DNA of 53,576 bases from Solirubrobacterales bacterium 67-14. GTDB lineage: Bacteria; Actinomycetota; Thermoleophilia; Solirubrobacterales; 70-9. The notes below the pieces were generated by a model that searched no databases, was not told the DNA's origin, and saw only the letters and a list, made by a program, of their open reading frames with translations. The stretch covers positions 37,393 to 90,968 of the forward strand of contig MKST01000008.1 of assembly GCA_001897355.1 (NCBI GenBank), given 5' to 3'. The position numbers and the translations under genes were made by a program. Shown one piece after another: positions 16,893-25,258 of the stretch (within the stretch, counting starts at the first letter, position 1; every line of letters starts with the position of its first letter).

Positions 16893-18436
16893 CGCAGCAG
16901 CTCCTCGACCGAGGCGAGGAGCGCCGCGTCTTCGACCGGCCGGTCGATCAGGGGTTCTCCGGGCACGTTCAACAGCACGAAGCCTACCCCGCGAGAGGTC
17001 TTCTTCTTGTCGAACTGGACCGCTTCGACCACTGCGGCCGGATCCACCGCCGGGTCGAGTTCGACCGGGAGGCCCTGGCGCAGGTTCCATTCGCGCACCT
17101 GTTCGCGCAGCCCGTCCGCCCCGGAAAGCCGGAGTGCGGCCAGCAGGCCCAGAGCGATCGCTTCGCCGTGCCGGTACCGCTCATAGGAAGTGACCGATTC
17201 GATCGCGTGGCCGACCGTGTGGCCGAGATTGAGCTGGGCTCGCAGGCCGGTGTCCCGCTCGTCGGCCGCGACTACGGCGCATTTGTACCGGGCGCAGGCG
17301 AAGATCAGGTCGGCCCGGGTCAGGATCTCCCCGGGCTCGAGCGCCGCCACCTCGTCCCAGAGCCCGCCGCCGGCCAGCAGGGCGGTCTTGACGACTTCAG
17401 CCATCCCCGCGGTCAGTTCGGCTCCGGGCAAGGTGGAGAGGACGTCAACGTCGCTGATCACGGCCGAAGGCAAGTGGAAGGCGCCGACGTAGTTCTTGCC
17501 TTCGGGCAGGTCCACCCCGGTCTTGCCGCCATAGGCGGAATCGACCTGGGCGACCAGGGTGGTCGGCACCTGGACCACCGGGATGCCACGCTGATAGGAG
17601 TGGGCAACGAATCCGCCGAGGTCGCCGACCACGCCACCGCCGAGGGCGATCAGCCGGTCGGAGCGGGTCACCCCGGCCTGGGCCATTTCGCGCAGCGAGT
17701 GATCGAACTGGGCCATCGTCTTGGCGGTCTCGCCAGGCGGCACCGTGAAAGTTCCGGCGATGTCGCCGAGCCGGTCGGAATAAAGCGGGCCGACCGCGCC
17801 GTCGGTGAAGCAGAAGGAACGGCCGCTGCCGGGCATGGCGGCGGAACCCTGCTCGAACAGGGACGAGCCGAGCAGTTCCCGCCCGACGTAGACCGGGTAC
17901 TCGCCACCAGAGCTTTCCGCCCAGAACATGCGCGTTCCCTCGGGCAGTTCCTCGAGGCCATGAACCGCTTCGTAGGCGCGGTCCCAGATCCGCCGGGCAA
18001 CCCCGGGCAGGATCGCATCGGCGACCGAGTCGTAGAGAAGCTGGCGTCGCTCGAATAATGCCCGGAAGGCGGATTCGTCCCGGGCCAGCGGCCGTTTCGA
18101 GTTGCGGACCCGGCGCCAGGCGGCATCGGCACTGATCTCCAGCCAGACGACCGTGTGGCCGTCGACCGCCAGCTCTTCGCGGATCGCTTCTGACTCGACC
18201 GCACCGCCACCCAGGGCGAGCACGTCGATCGAAGGATCGGCCAGCGCGCCGGCCACGATCTCGTTCTCGAGTGCCCGGAAGGCGGCTTCGCCGTCCTCCT
18301 CGAAGATCTGCGCGATCGGGCGGCCGGCCCGCTCCTCGATCAGGGAATCGGCGTCAACCGAGTGGAGGCCGTGGGCGGCGAGTTCGACCAGGGCCGTCGA
18401 CTTGCCGGCGCCCATGAACCCGACCAGGCAGATCAT
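16889..18436 (-). CDS. aroKB: Fused shikimate kinase / 3-dehydroquinate synthase
   Basis: A 515-residue bifunctional enzyme. Residues 1 to about 165 are shikimate kinase: P-loop GFMGAGKS (6-13), the DADSLIEERAG shikimate site and the LGGGAVES segment. Residues from about 168 are 3-dehydroquinate synthase: GGGVVGDLGGFVAHSYQRG, PTTLVAQVDSAYGGKTGVD and the later NLGHTVGHAIE metal His motif. It catalyses steps two and five of the shikimate pathway. Fusion of these two enzymes is known in some bacteria. It overlaps aroC and aroQ by four bases each, giving a tight aroC-aroKB-aroQ-pepQ operon. Confidence 0.95.
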   Translation of the reverse strand: MICLVGFMGAGKSTALVELAAHGLHSVDADSLIEERAGRPIAQIFEEDGEAAFRALENEIVAGALADPSIDVLALGGGAVESEAIREELAVDGHTVVWLEISADAAWRRVRNSKRPLARDESAFRALFERRQLLYDSVADAILPGVARRIWDRAYEAVHGLEELPEGTRMFWAESSGGEYPVYVGRELLGSSLFEQGSAAMPGSGRSFCFTDGAVGPLYSDRLGDIAGTFTVPPGETAKTMAQFDHSLREMAQAGVTRSDRLIALGGGVVGDLGGFVAHSYQRGIPVVQVPTTLVAQVDSAYGGKTGVDLPEGKNYVGAFHLPSAVISDVDVLSTLPGAELTAGMAEVVKTALLAGGGLWDEVAALEPGEILTRADLIFACARYKCAVVAADERDTGLRAQLNLGHTVGHAIESVTSYERYRHGEAIALGLLAALRLSGADGLREQVREWNLRQGLPVELDPAVDPAAVVEAVQFDKKKTSRGVGFVLLNVPGEPLIDRPVEDAALLASVEELLR

Positions 18437-19593
18437 CGCCAGCCGATTCGCTCTTTGTAGGCGTCGATCGCGGCCAGCACGTCATCGATGTGGTCGCCGC
18501 CGAATTTCTCACGGTAGGTCTTGACCAGGGCCAGGCAGATCATCGCTTCGCCGACCACGGCCGCGGCCGGGACCACGGTCGAGTCGGTCCGTTCCTTGTG
18601 GGCCTTGGCCGGCTCCTTGGTCACGGTGTCGACCGACCGCAGCGGCTTGGTCATGGTCGAGATCGGCTTGATCGCGGCCCGGACCGAGAGCGGCATGCCG
18701 TTGGTCATGCCACCTTCGAGGCCGCCCGCGTGGTTGGTCTCACGGTAGTAGCCGCGCTCTTCGGAGTAGAAGATCTCGTCGTGGGCCTGCGAGCCGGGCC
18801 GACCGGCCACGTCCCAGGCCTGGCCGATCGAAACCCCCTTGATCGACTGGATCGAGCAGATCGCCTGGGCGAGGCGGCCGTCGAGCCGGTCCTCCCAGGA
18901 GATGTGTCCGCCGAGTCCCGGCACCAGGCCGAAGACCCGCACCTCGAAGGTGCCGCCGAGGCTTTCGTTCTTCTTGCGCAGGACGTTGATCTCCTCGACC
19001 ATCGCGGCCGAGGTCTCGGGATCGAGGCAACGGACCGGGTCTTCGTCCACCCCTTCGAAGTCTTCGACGGTGAGGTCCTCACGCTCCGGTGCGACCACAG
19101 ACCCGATCTGGGTGACGTGGCTGCGCACGGTGACCCCGACCGCGGTCAGGAAGGCGCGGGCGATCGCGCCGGCCGCTACCCGGGCGGCCGTCTCGCGGGC
19201 GCTGGCCCGTTCGAGGATCGGCCTGAGGTCATCGTGCTTGTACTTCCACATCCCGACCAGGTCGGCGTGGCCGGGGCGCGGCATGGTGACCGGTGGGATC
19301 TCGCCCTCGATCGGCCACGGGTTCATCCGTTCGTCCCAGTTCTTGTAGTCCTTGTTCGCGACCAGCGCCGCGACCGGCCCGCCCATCGTCCGGCCGTGCC
19401 GGACCCCGGCCCGGATCTCGACCCGGTCGGTCTCGATCTTCATGCGGCCGCCACGGCCGTGGCCGAGCTGGCGGCGGGCCATGTCGCTGTCAAGGGTCTC
19501 GCGGTCCAGTTTCAGGCCGGCCGGCAGCCCCTCGACGATCGTCACCAGGCCGGGCCCGTGGGACTCGCCCGCGGTTGTGAATCGAAAACTCAT
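18433..19593 (-). CDS. aroC: Chorismate synthase
   Basis: Last step of the shikimate pathway: EPSP to chorismate, needing reduced FMN. It has 386 residues beginning MSFRFTTAGESHGPGL, the typical N-terminal signature. GHGRGGRM and the C-terminal SDSTVVPAAAVVGEAM-like region (here TDSTVVPAAAVVGEAM) are also seen. An upstream in-frame start 11 codons earlier is rejected because the family begins at this Met. A TAGCCT hexamer lies 10 bases upstream. It leads the aroC-aroKB-aroQ-pepQ run. Confidence 0.96.
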   Translation of the reverse strand: MSFRFTTAGESHGPGLVTIVEGLPAGLKLDRETLDSDMARRQLGHGRGGRMKIETDRVEIRAGVRHGRTMGGPVAALVANKDYKNWDERMNPWPIEGEIPPVTMPRPGHADLVGMWKYKHDDLRPILERASARETAARVAAGAIARAFLTAVGVTVRSHVTQIGSVVAPEREDLTVEDFEGVDEDPVRCLDPETSAAMVEEINVLRKKNESLGGTFEVRVFGLVPGLGGHISWEDRLDGRLAQAICSIQSIKGVSIGQAWDVAGRPGSQAHDEIFYSEERGYYRETNHAGGLEGGMTNGMPLSVRAAIKPISTMTKPLRSVDTVTKEPAKAHKERTDSTVVPAAAVVGEAMICLALVKTYREKFGGDHIDDVLAAIDAYKERIGWR

Positions 19594-19664
19594 TGAGGCT
19601 TCTAGGCTATTGACAACTGCATGCACGACGCTGTCTCAACCAACCCGGGGTCGGACCCCTGCAT

Positions 19665-20159
19665 ATGGCTGCCCGTCGACTGCTGATCGTAATGCTGATT
19701 TTGCTGGGGATCTCCTCGGTCCTGGCGATCGCCCTCCCCAAGCCCGACCGGAACGACCCTTCCCCGGAGCAGTCCACCACGACCGGTGCGACCGGCGTCA
19801 CCGGAGCGACCGGGACCGATCAGAAAAGCGGTGCGGGTGGCGAAGGCGAGACGGCCGGCGGCGAAGCAGAGGAAGAGGCCGTCGCGGCCAAGGCCGAAGC
19901 GGGCAGCGCGCGGTACGAGTCGATTCGGATCGGGGTCGGAAAAGCCGTCGAAATCGAGGCCCGGCCGGGATCGCGGATGGTGCTGACCGTGAAGTCGCAG
20001 GACGGGTCGATGGTCGAGATCGAGGGGCTCGGCCTGACCGGCTATGCGGACCCGTATGCCCCGGCGGTCTTCGACCTGATCCTCCCGCCGGGCCCGGGCA
20101 AGTACCGGATAAGCGCGCCGGAAGCGAAACCCAGCGCGGTCATCGACACCGGGCCCTGA
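19665..20159 (+). CDS. Membrane-anchored protein with Gly/Ala/Glu linker, function unknown
   Basis: A 164-residue protein. One hydrophobic N-terminal helix (about residues 5-24) acts as anchor or signal. A low-complexity linker (about 30-75) follows, starting with Thr-Gly repeats and turning acidic. The C-terminal 85 residues are beta-rich and end LPPGPGKYRISAPE, a pattern that recalls cupredoxin-like or Ig-like domains without copper ligands. No family is recognised. It stands alone on the plus strand between the aroE and aroC genes, whose starts or ends point away from it. Confidence 0.65.
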   Translation: MAARRLLIVMLILLGISSVLAIALPKPDRNDPSPEQSTTTGATGVTGATGTDQKSGAGGEGETAGGEAEEEAVAAKAEAGSARYESIRIGVGKAVEIEARPGSRMVLTVKSQDGSMVEIEGLGLTGYADPYAPAVFDLILPPGPGKYRISAPEAKPSAVIDTGP

Positions 20160-20170
20160 CCCACCGTGGA

Positions 20171-20983
20171 CTAGGCGCGGGCGGCCCGGCGCATCACCTC
20201 GAGGTCTGGCTGCCTTCCGGTCCAGATCTCGAAGGAACGGGCTCCCTGTCGGACCAGGATCTCCAGACCGTCGACCGTCGCGGCGCCGGCCCTTTCGGCC
20301 GCTTCTATCAGCGTTCCCGGGCCTTCTCCGTAGACCATGTCGACCACGGTCTGACCCGGCCGGAAGCCCCCCGGGTCCAGGGGCAGGTCGGCCAGCCCGT
20401 CTCCCCCGCCCAGTCCCGCGGCCGAGGCGTTGACGATCACCTCGAAGCGGCCCGGGTCGATCCCGCCGTGCTGCTCGTGGGGAATCACCTCGACCCCCAG
20501 CTCGGCGGCCAGGGACTCGGCCTTGGAACGGGTGCGGTTCCAGAGCATCACGTCCATGCCGGCTTCGGCCAGAGCCCAGACCACGGCCCTCCCGGCCCCG
20601 CCCGCCCCCAGCGCGAGAGCGGGCCGGCCCGCCAGCCCGCCGGCCTCCTCACCGAGGGCGTCGACCAATCCGGGCGCGTCGGTGTTCTCGGCCAGGATCC
20701 GGCCTTCGACGAAGGTCAGGGTGTTGGCCGCCCCGATCGCGGCTGCGGCCGGGCTCGCCTCGTCGGCGACCGCGAGTGCCGCCTCCTTGTGCGGGACGGT
20801 GACGTTGACCCCCGCGAACCCCTGCCCGGGCAGGCCCCGGACCAGATCGGCAAATGCCTCGGGATCCACATCGATCGCCTCGTACTGCCAGTCCGCCAAT
20901 CCGGCCGCGGCCAGCGCGGCGTTCTGCATCGCCGGGGAGCGCGAATGGGAAACCGGGTGACCGAGGACGGCGAGCCTGGCCAT
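20171..20983 (-). CDS. aroE: Shikimate dehydrogenase
   Basis: NADPH-dependent reduction of 3-dehydroshikimate to shikimate. It has 270 residues. The substrate site shows HPVSHSRSPAMQNA, NVTVPHKEAA (catalytic Lys) and ENTDAPGLVDAL (catalytic Asp). The nucleotide site shows ALGAGGAGRAVVWAL and NRTRSKAESLA, whose NRTxxK pattern favours NADP. The start ATG overlaps the mltG stop by one base (TGATG). An ATG two codons upstream is less likely. With aroC, aroKB and aroQ nearby, most of the shikimate pathway is clustered. Confidence 0.94.
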   Translation of the reverse strand: MARLAVLGHPVSHSRSPAMQNAALAAAGLADWQYEAIDVDPEAFADLVRGLPGQGFAGVNVTVPHKEAALAVADEASPAAAAIGAANTLTFVEGRILAENTDAPGLVDALGEEAGGLAGRPALALGAGGAGRAVVWALAEAGMDVMLWNRTRSKAESLAAELGVEVIPHEQHGGIDPGRFEVIVNASAAGLGGGDGLADLPLDPGGFRPGQTVVDMVYGEGPGTLIEAAERAGAATVDGLEILVRQGARSFEIWTGRQPDLEVMRRAARA

Positions 20984-22203
20984 CAGCAATCGGTCGGCGA
21001 GCCGCCGGCCGCCGCCTGGGCTTCCTGGTATTTCTCGACGTTCCGGTTGTGCTCTTCCAGCGAGGATGAGAAGGCATGCTCGCCGCAGGTGCCGGGCTTG
21101 ACCACGTAGAGCCAGACGTCGGAATCGGCCGGGTGGGCGGCCGCCTGGATCGAAGCCAGCCCCGGGTTGCCGATCGGCCCCGGCGGCAGACCCTGGTTGG
21201 TGCGCGTGTTGTACGGCGAGTCGGTGGCCAGGTCCGATTCGGTCAGCGGTTCGGTCCAGTTGTCGAGCGCGAAGCGGATCGTCGCGTCGATCCCGAGCGG
21301 CTCGCCCTTCTTCAGCCGGTTGTAGATCACGGCCGAGACCAGCTTGCGTTCTTTCGGCACCGAAACTTCCCGCTCGATCATCGAGGCGATGGTCAGCACG
21401 TCGTACACGGTCAGGTTCTTCGACTTCGCGTACTTCATGTTGACCCCGGCGATGTTGTCCTTGAAGGCCTGGAGCTGCTCGGCGACCAGGTCCTCGACGT
21501 CGGCGGTCGGCTTCAGCTCATAGGTTGCCGGGAAGAGGAAGCCCTCGAGGTTCTTCGCCCGGCCCTGGGCGCCGTACTGGTTCGGATCGAAGCCCTTGAC
21601 CTTGACCGTGGCCGCCATGTAGTCACCCGGGATCCCGGCCGACTTGACGACGTCCGCGGTCTCCGACCGGCTGAGCCCTTCGGGAATCGTGACCCTGATC
21701 GTCTTTTTCGAAGTGGTCTTGGTCAACTCGTCGATCGCGGCCGAGTAGGACATGTTCTCGCGGAACTTGTGGACCCCATGGTTGAGGTCGCCGCGTTTGC
21801 CGGAAAGCGTCGCCCGGATCTCGAACAGGGTCGAGTTGGAGATGATGTCCTTCTCGGCCAGCAGGTCTCCGATCTGGCCGACGCTGTCTCCCGCCGGCAC
21901 GTTGACCGGGAAGAGCTCGCCGTCGCCGTCGCCCTTGAACGGCTGGAACAGGGCGAAGAGGAACCAGACGACGACGATCAGGCCGACCGCGCCGACGGCC
22001 ACGATCGCGATGCGACCTTTGTGAGGGCCGTTGGAGCGTCCCCCGTCCCCCCGGCGAGTCCTCGGCTTCTTCGGGCTCCTGAGCGTCTTGCCGCCGCCGG
22101 CCTGACGTCGATTGGCCCGTTCCTGGCGGCGGAGTGCCCTTTCGACCGCTTCGGGGTCGTTCGGGTCGTGCTCGGGCAGGTCGTCAAACCAGCGGTCGGT
22201 CAT
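20983..22203 (-). CDS. mltG: Endolytic murein transglycosylase MltG (YceG)
   Basis: A 406-residue inner-membrane enzyme cutting nascent glycan strands and ending their elongation. It has a cytosolic basic N-terminus (about 1-65), one transmembrane helix (IAIVAVGAVGLIVVVWFLF), a LysM-like segment near residues 100-150, and the YceG domain. The catalytic Glu is in TIASMIEREV. The C-terminal signature TRTNQGLPPGPIGNPG is intact. It overlaps ruvX by four bases and aroE by one. Confidence 0.93.
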   Translation of the reverse strand: MTDRWFDDLPEHDPNDPEAVERALRRQERANRRQAGGGKTLRSPKKPRTRRGDGGRSNGPHKGRIAIVAVGAVGLIVVVWFLFALFQPFKGDGDGELFPVNVPAGDSVGQIGDLLAEKDIISNSTLFEIRATLSGKRGDLNHGVHKFRENMSYSAAIDELTKTTSKKTIRVTIPEGLSRSETADVVKSAGIPGDYMAATVKVKGFDPNQYGAQGRAKNLEGFLFPATYELKPTADVEDLVAEQLQAFKDNIAGVNMKYAKSKNLTVYDVLTIASMIEREVSVPKERKLVSAVIYNRLKKGEPLGIDATIRFALDNWTEPLTESDLATDSPYNTRTNQGLPPGPIGNPGLASIQAAAHPADSDVWLYVVKPGTCGEHAFSSSLEEHNRNVEKYQEAQAAAGGSPTDC

Positions 22204-22613
22204 CGCCCGTCCTCCTCCGGCACCACCCGGCTGACCGCCGCCTGCAGGTAGCTCTCCAGCAGGTGGGCGGCGGCGATCGAGTCTTCGGCCGAGCCGGCGC
22301 CGGTATCGCGACGGGTCTGCGCCGCCATGCGGGTGGTGAAGCGTTCGTCCCAGGTCTCGACCGGCACCTTGACGGTCTCACCGAGCTCGGCGGCGAAGGA
22401 TCGGGTCAGTTCGGTCTGGCCGGAGTCCTCACCGGAAAGCGAGACCGGCAGCCCGACCACGATCTTCTCGGCCTCGCGCTCCTCCGCGAGCCGGGCAACC
22501 TCCGCCACCTCGGGCGGTTCGATCGCCGCGATCGGGGTGGCCAGGGTTCCGGTCGGATCGGAAATCGCGCAGCCGATCCTGGCCGTCCCGTAGTCGAGTG
22601 CCAGGATGCGCAT
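22200..22613 (-). CDS. ruvX: Putative pre-16S rRNA nuclease / Holliday junction resolvase-like YqgF
   Basis: A 137-residue RNase H-fold protein. It starts MRILALDYGTARIGCAISD with the first acidic residue in LDYG. It continues with VVGLPVSLSG, the ETWDERFTT motif and SAEDSIAAAHLL with the last catalytic Asp. The family processes 16S rRNA ends in E. coli. It sits between alaS and mltG, an arrangement common across bacteria, with a 20-base gap after alaS. Confidence 0.93.
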   Translation of the reverse strand: MRILALDYGTARIGCAISDPTGTLATPIAAIEPPEVAEVARLAEEREAEKIVVGLPVSLSGEDSGQTELTRSFAAELGETVKVPVETWDERFTTRMAAQTRRDTGAGSAEDSIAAAHLLESYLQAAVSRVVPEEDGR

Positions 22614-22633
22614 CAGCTCCCGATAACAGCCAT

Positions 22634-25258
22634 CTAGCGGGACTCCAGGTACTCGCGGGCGGCGGCCAGCGCCTCGGCGACCCCGTCAGGGTTCTTGCCG
22701 CCGGCCTGGGCCATCTCGTCGCTGCCGCCCCCGCCGCCGCCGATCTTCGGTGCGGCCGCGGCGATCAACTCGCGGGCCGAAGCCTTGGTGGCGTGATCTG
22801 ACGTGAGCAGGGCGACCATCCCGACCTTGCCGGAATCCGGGTCTACCCCGGCCAGCACCGCGGTCGCCCCGGAACTGCCTTGGACCTGCTTGGCGACCTG
22901 GAGGATCTCCTTCGGGTTGCCGAGCGGCACCTCGGCCAGGACCACGCTGAGCCCGCCGACTTCCTCGGTCCGCCCGGCCAGATCGGAGGCGAGTTGCCCC
23001 TTTTGCTCGCGGGCTGTCTTCTTCTCGACTTCGCCGGCTGCGGCCAGCCTCTCGGAGGCGTCGCGGGCAGCCCGCAGCGGGTCACGGGCGTCACCGAGCA
23101 GGTGGCCGACCTCTTCGAGCTCGGCCGAGCGATTCCGGAACCAGTCGATCGCATCCGGGCCGGTGATCGCCTCGACCCGGCGGACGTTGGCCGCGGAGGA
23201 GCTCTCGTGGACGATCTTGAAGATGCCGATCTCGGCCGTGTTTTCGACGTGGGTGCCGCCGCAGAGTTCGCGGGAGACGTTCTCCACCTCGACCACCCGG
23301 ACCAGGTCGCCGTACTTCTCGCCGAACAGAGCCATCGCCCCGAGCTTCTCGGCCTCGGGCTTCTCCATGACCATCCAGCGAACCGGTTCGCCGTCCTTGA
23401 TCCAGCCGTTCACGCGATCCTCGACCCAGGCGATGTCTTCGGGGGTCATCGCTTCGCCGTGGGAGAAATCGAAGCGCAGCTTGTCGGGCCGGACCGAGGA
23501 TCCGGCCTGGTGCACGTGGCTGCCGAGCCGCTCGCGCAAAGCGGCGTGGAGCAGGTGGGTGGCGGTGTGGTTGCGCATCGTCCTGAAACGGGCTTCCCGA
23601 TCGACCACCGCTTCAACCGTCGCCCCGGCCGGGGGCCAGGCCGTCTCGCCGTTGCCGGCCGCCTTCAGCTCGATCACCTGATCGTCGCCGACCCGGATCA
23701 CGTCGCTCACGGCGACCTCGCCGCCGTCCCAGATCAGCCGGCCGGCGTCGGCCACCTGGCCGCCGCCCTCGGCGTAGAAAGGACTATGTTCGAGCTTGGC
23801 GAGGGCGGTGCCGTCGACCTGCTCGAGGGCACCGACGCCGGTCTCGGCCCGCAGAAACTCGTAGCCGACGAACTCGGACTCCGTGCCCTGGCCGGCGAAG
23901 GCGAGGATCCGTTCGTGCCGGTCGGCTCCCTCCGCCCCGCTCGCGTTGCTGCGGGATTGGTTCCGCTGCTGTTCCATCAGCGCTTCGAATCCCTGGTCGT
24001 CGACCGAGAGCCCCCGCTCCTCGACCATCTCGCGGGTCAGGTCATAGGGGAAGCCGAAGGTGTCGTGGAGCCGAAAGGCATCGTCGGCGCTGATCCACGA
24101 GTTCTTGTCGGCCAAAGCCTGGGCGACGATCTCCTCGAGCAGCGCGGTGCCACGGTCCAGGGTGCGGCCGAAGCTCTCCTCCTCGGCCCGGACCCAGCGG
24201 TCGATCCGCTCCCTTTCGGCGGCTACCTGGGGATGGGCATCGCCCATCATCTCGATCGTGCGATCGGTGAACTCGCCGAGCCAGTTGCCTTCCAGCCCGA
24301 GCGCCTTGCCCTGCTGGATCGCCCGCCGCATCACCCGGCGCAAGACGTACCCACGGTCTTCGTTGGACGGCACGACCCCAGCCGCCAGCAGGAAGGTCAT
24401 GCCGCGGGAGTGGTCGCTGATGATCCGCATCGCGCGGGTCGTCGCTTCGTCCTCGCCGTAGGCCAGGCCGGACTTCTCCTCGGCCAGCGAGATCAACGGC
24501 TGGAAGAGGTCGGTGTCGTAGACCGAGTCGACACCCTGCAGGATCGCGGCCATCCGCTCGAGGCCCATGCCCGTATCGATGTTCCGCTGCGGCAGCGGGG
24601 TGAGGCTGTTGTCCTCGCCGAGGTCGTAGGTCATGAAGACGTGGTTCCAGTACTCGAGGAAGCGGTCGCTGTCGTCCCCGGGACGGTCGTCCTCGGAGCC
24701 GAACTCGAGCCCGCGGTCGAGGTACATCTCGGAGCAGGGGCCGCAGGGGCCGGTCGGCCCGCCCTGCCAGAAGTTCTCCGAGCGCGGAAGCTGCACGATC
24801 TGCTCGTCGGGGACCCCCAGTCCCTTCCAGATCTCGATCGCCTCCTCGTCCGGGCCGAGGCCGAGTTCTTCGTCGCCGCCGAAGACGGTGATCCAGATCT
24901 TTTCCGGGTCGAAGCCGAAGCCCTCGGTCGAGAGCTGCCAGCCGAAGGGGATCGCTTCTTCCTTGAAGTAGTCGCCGAAGCTGAAGTTGCCGAGCATCTC
25001 GAAGAAGGTGAGATGCCGCAGGGTCTTGCCGACCTCTTCGATGTCCGGGGTGCGGAAGCAGCTCTGACTCGAGGTGAGCCGGGTCGCGGGCGGGGTCTCA
25101 CGGCCCAGGAAGTACGGCTTGAAGGGCTGCATCCCGGCCACGGTGAGCAGGGTCGAGGTGTCCTCCGGGGCGGGCACCAGCGAGGCCGAGGCCATGCGCC
25201 GGTGGCCCCGCTCCTCGAAAAAGGACAGATATGTCTCCCGGATCTCCGCCGACTTCAT
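22634..25258 (-). CDS. alaS: Alanyl-tRNA synthetase
   Basis: Charges tRNA-Ala. It has 874 residues, full length. The class II catalytic core begins IRETYLSFFEERGHRRMAS and includes TGMGLERMAA. The editing domain has HTATHLLHAALRE and the CGGTHVENTAEIG zinc/editing motif. The C-terminal DHHA1 domain ends with the Gly-rich GGGGGSDEMAQAGG segment. The start overlaps the mnmA stop by four bases. Long open frames on the opposite strand reflect codon bias. Confidence 0.97.
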   Translation of the reverse strand: MKSAEIRETYLSFFEERGHRRMASASLVPAPEDTSTLLTVAGMQPFKPYFLGRETPPATRLTSSQSCFRTPDIEEVGKTLRHLTFFEMLGNFSFGDYFKEEAIPFGWQLSTEGFGFDPEKIWITVFGGDEELGLGPDEEAIEIWKGLGVPDEQIVQLPRSENFWQGGPTGPCGPCSEMYLDRGLEFGSEDDRPGDDSDRFLEYWNHVFMTYDLGEDNSLTPLPQRNIDTGMGLERMAAILQGVDSVYDTDLFQPLISLAEEKSGLAYGEDEATTRAMRIISDHSRGMTFLLAAGVVPSNEDRGYVLRRVMRRAIQQGKALGLEGNWLGEFTDRTIEMMGDAHPQVAAERERIDRWVRAEEESFGRTLDRGTALLEEIVAQALADKNSWISADDAFRLHDTFGFPYDLTREMVEERGLSVDDQGFEALMEQQRNQSRSNASGAEGADRHERILAFAGQGTESEFVGYEFLRAETGVGALEQVDGTALAKLEHSPFYAEGGGQVADAGRLIWDGGEVAVSDVIRVGDDQVIELKAAGNGETAWPPAGATVEAVVDREARFRTMRNHTATHLLHAALRERLGSHVHQAGSSVRPDKLRFDFSHGEAMTPEDIAWVEDRVNGWIKDGEPVRWMVMEKPEAEKLGAMALFGEKYGDLVRVVEVENVSRELCGGTHVENTAEIGIFKIVHESSSAANVRRVEAITGPDAIDWFRNRSAELEEVGHLLGDARDPLRAARDASERLAAAGEVEKKTAREQKGQLASDLAGRTEEVGGLSVVLAEVPLGNPKEILQVAKQVQGSSGATAVLAGVDPDSGKVGMVALLTSDHATKASARELIAAAAPKIGGGGGGSDEMAQAGGKNPDGVAEALAAAREYLESR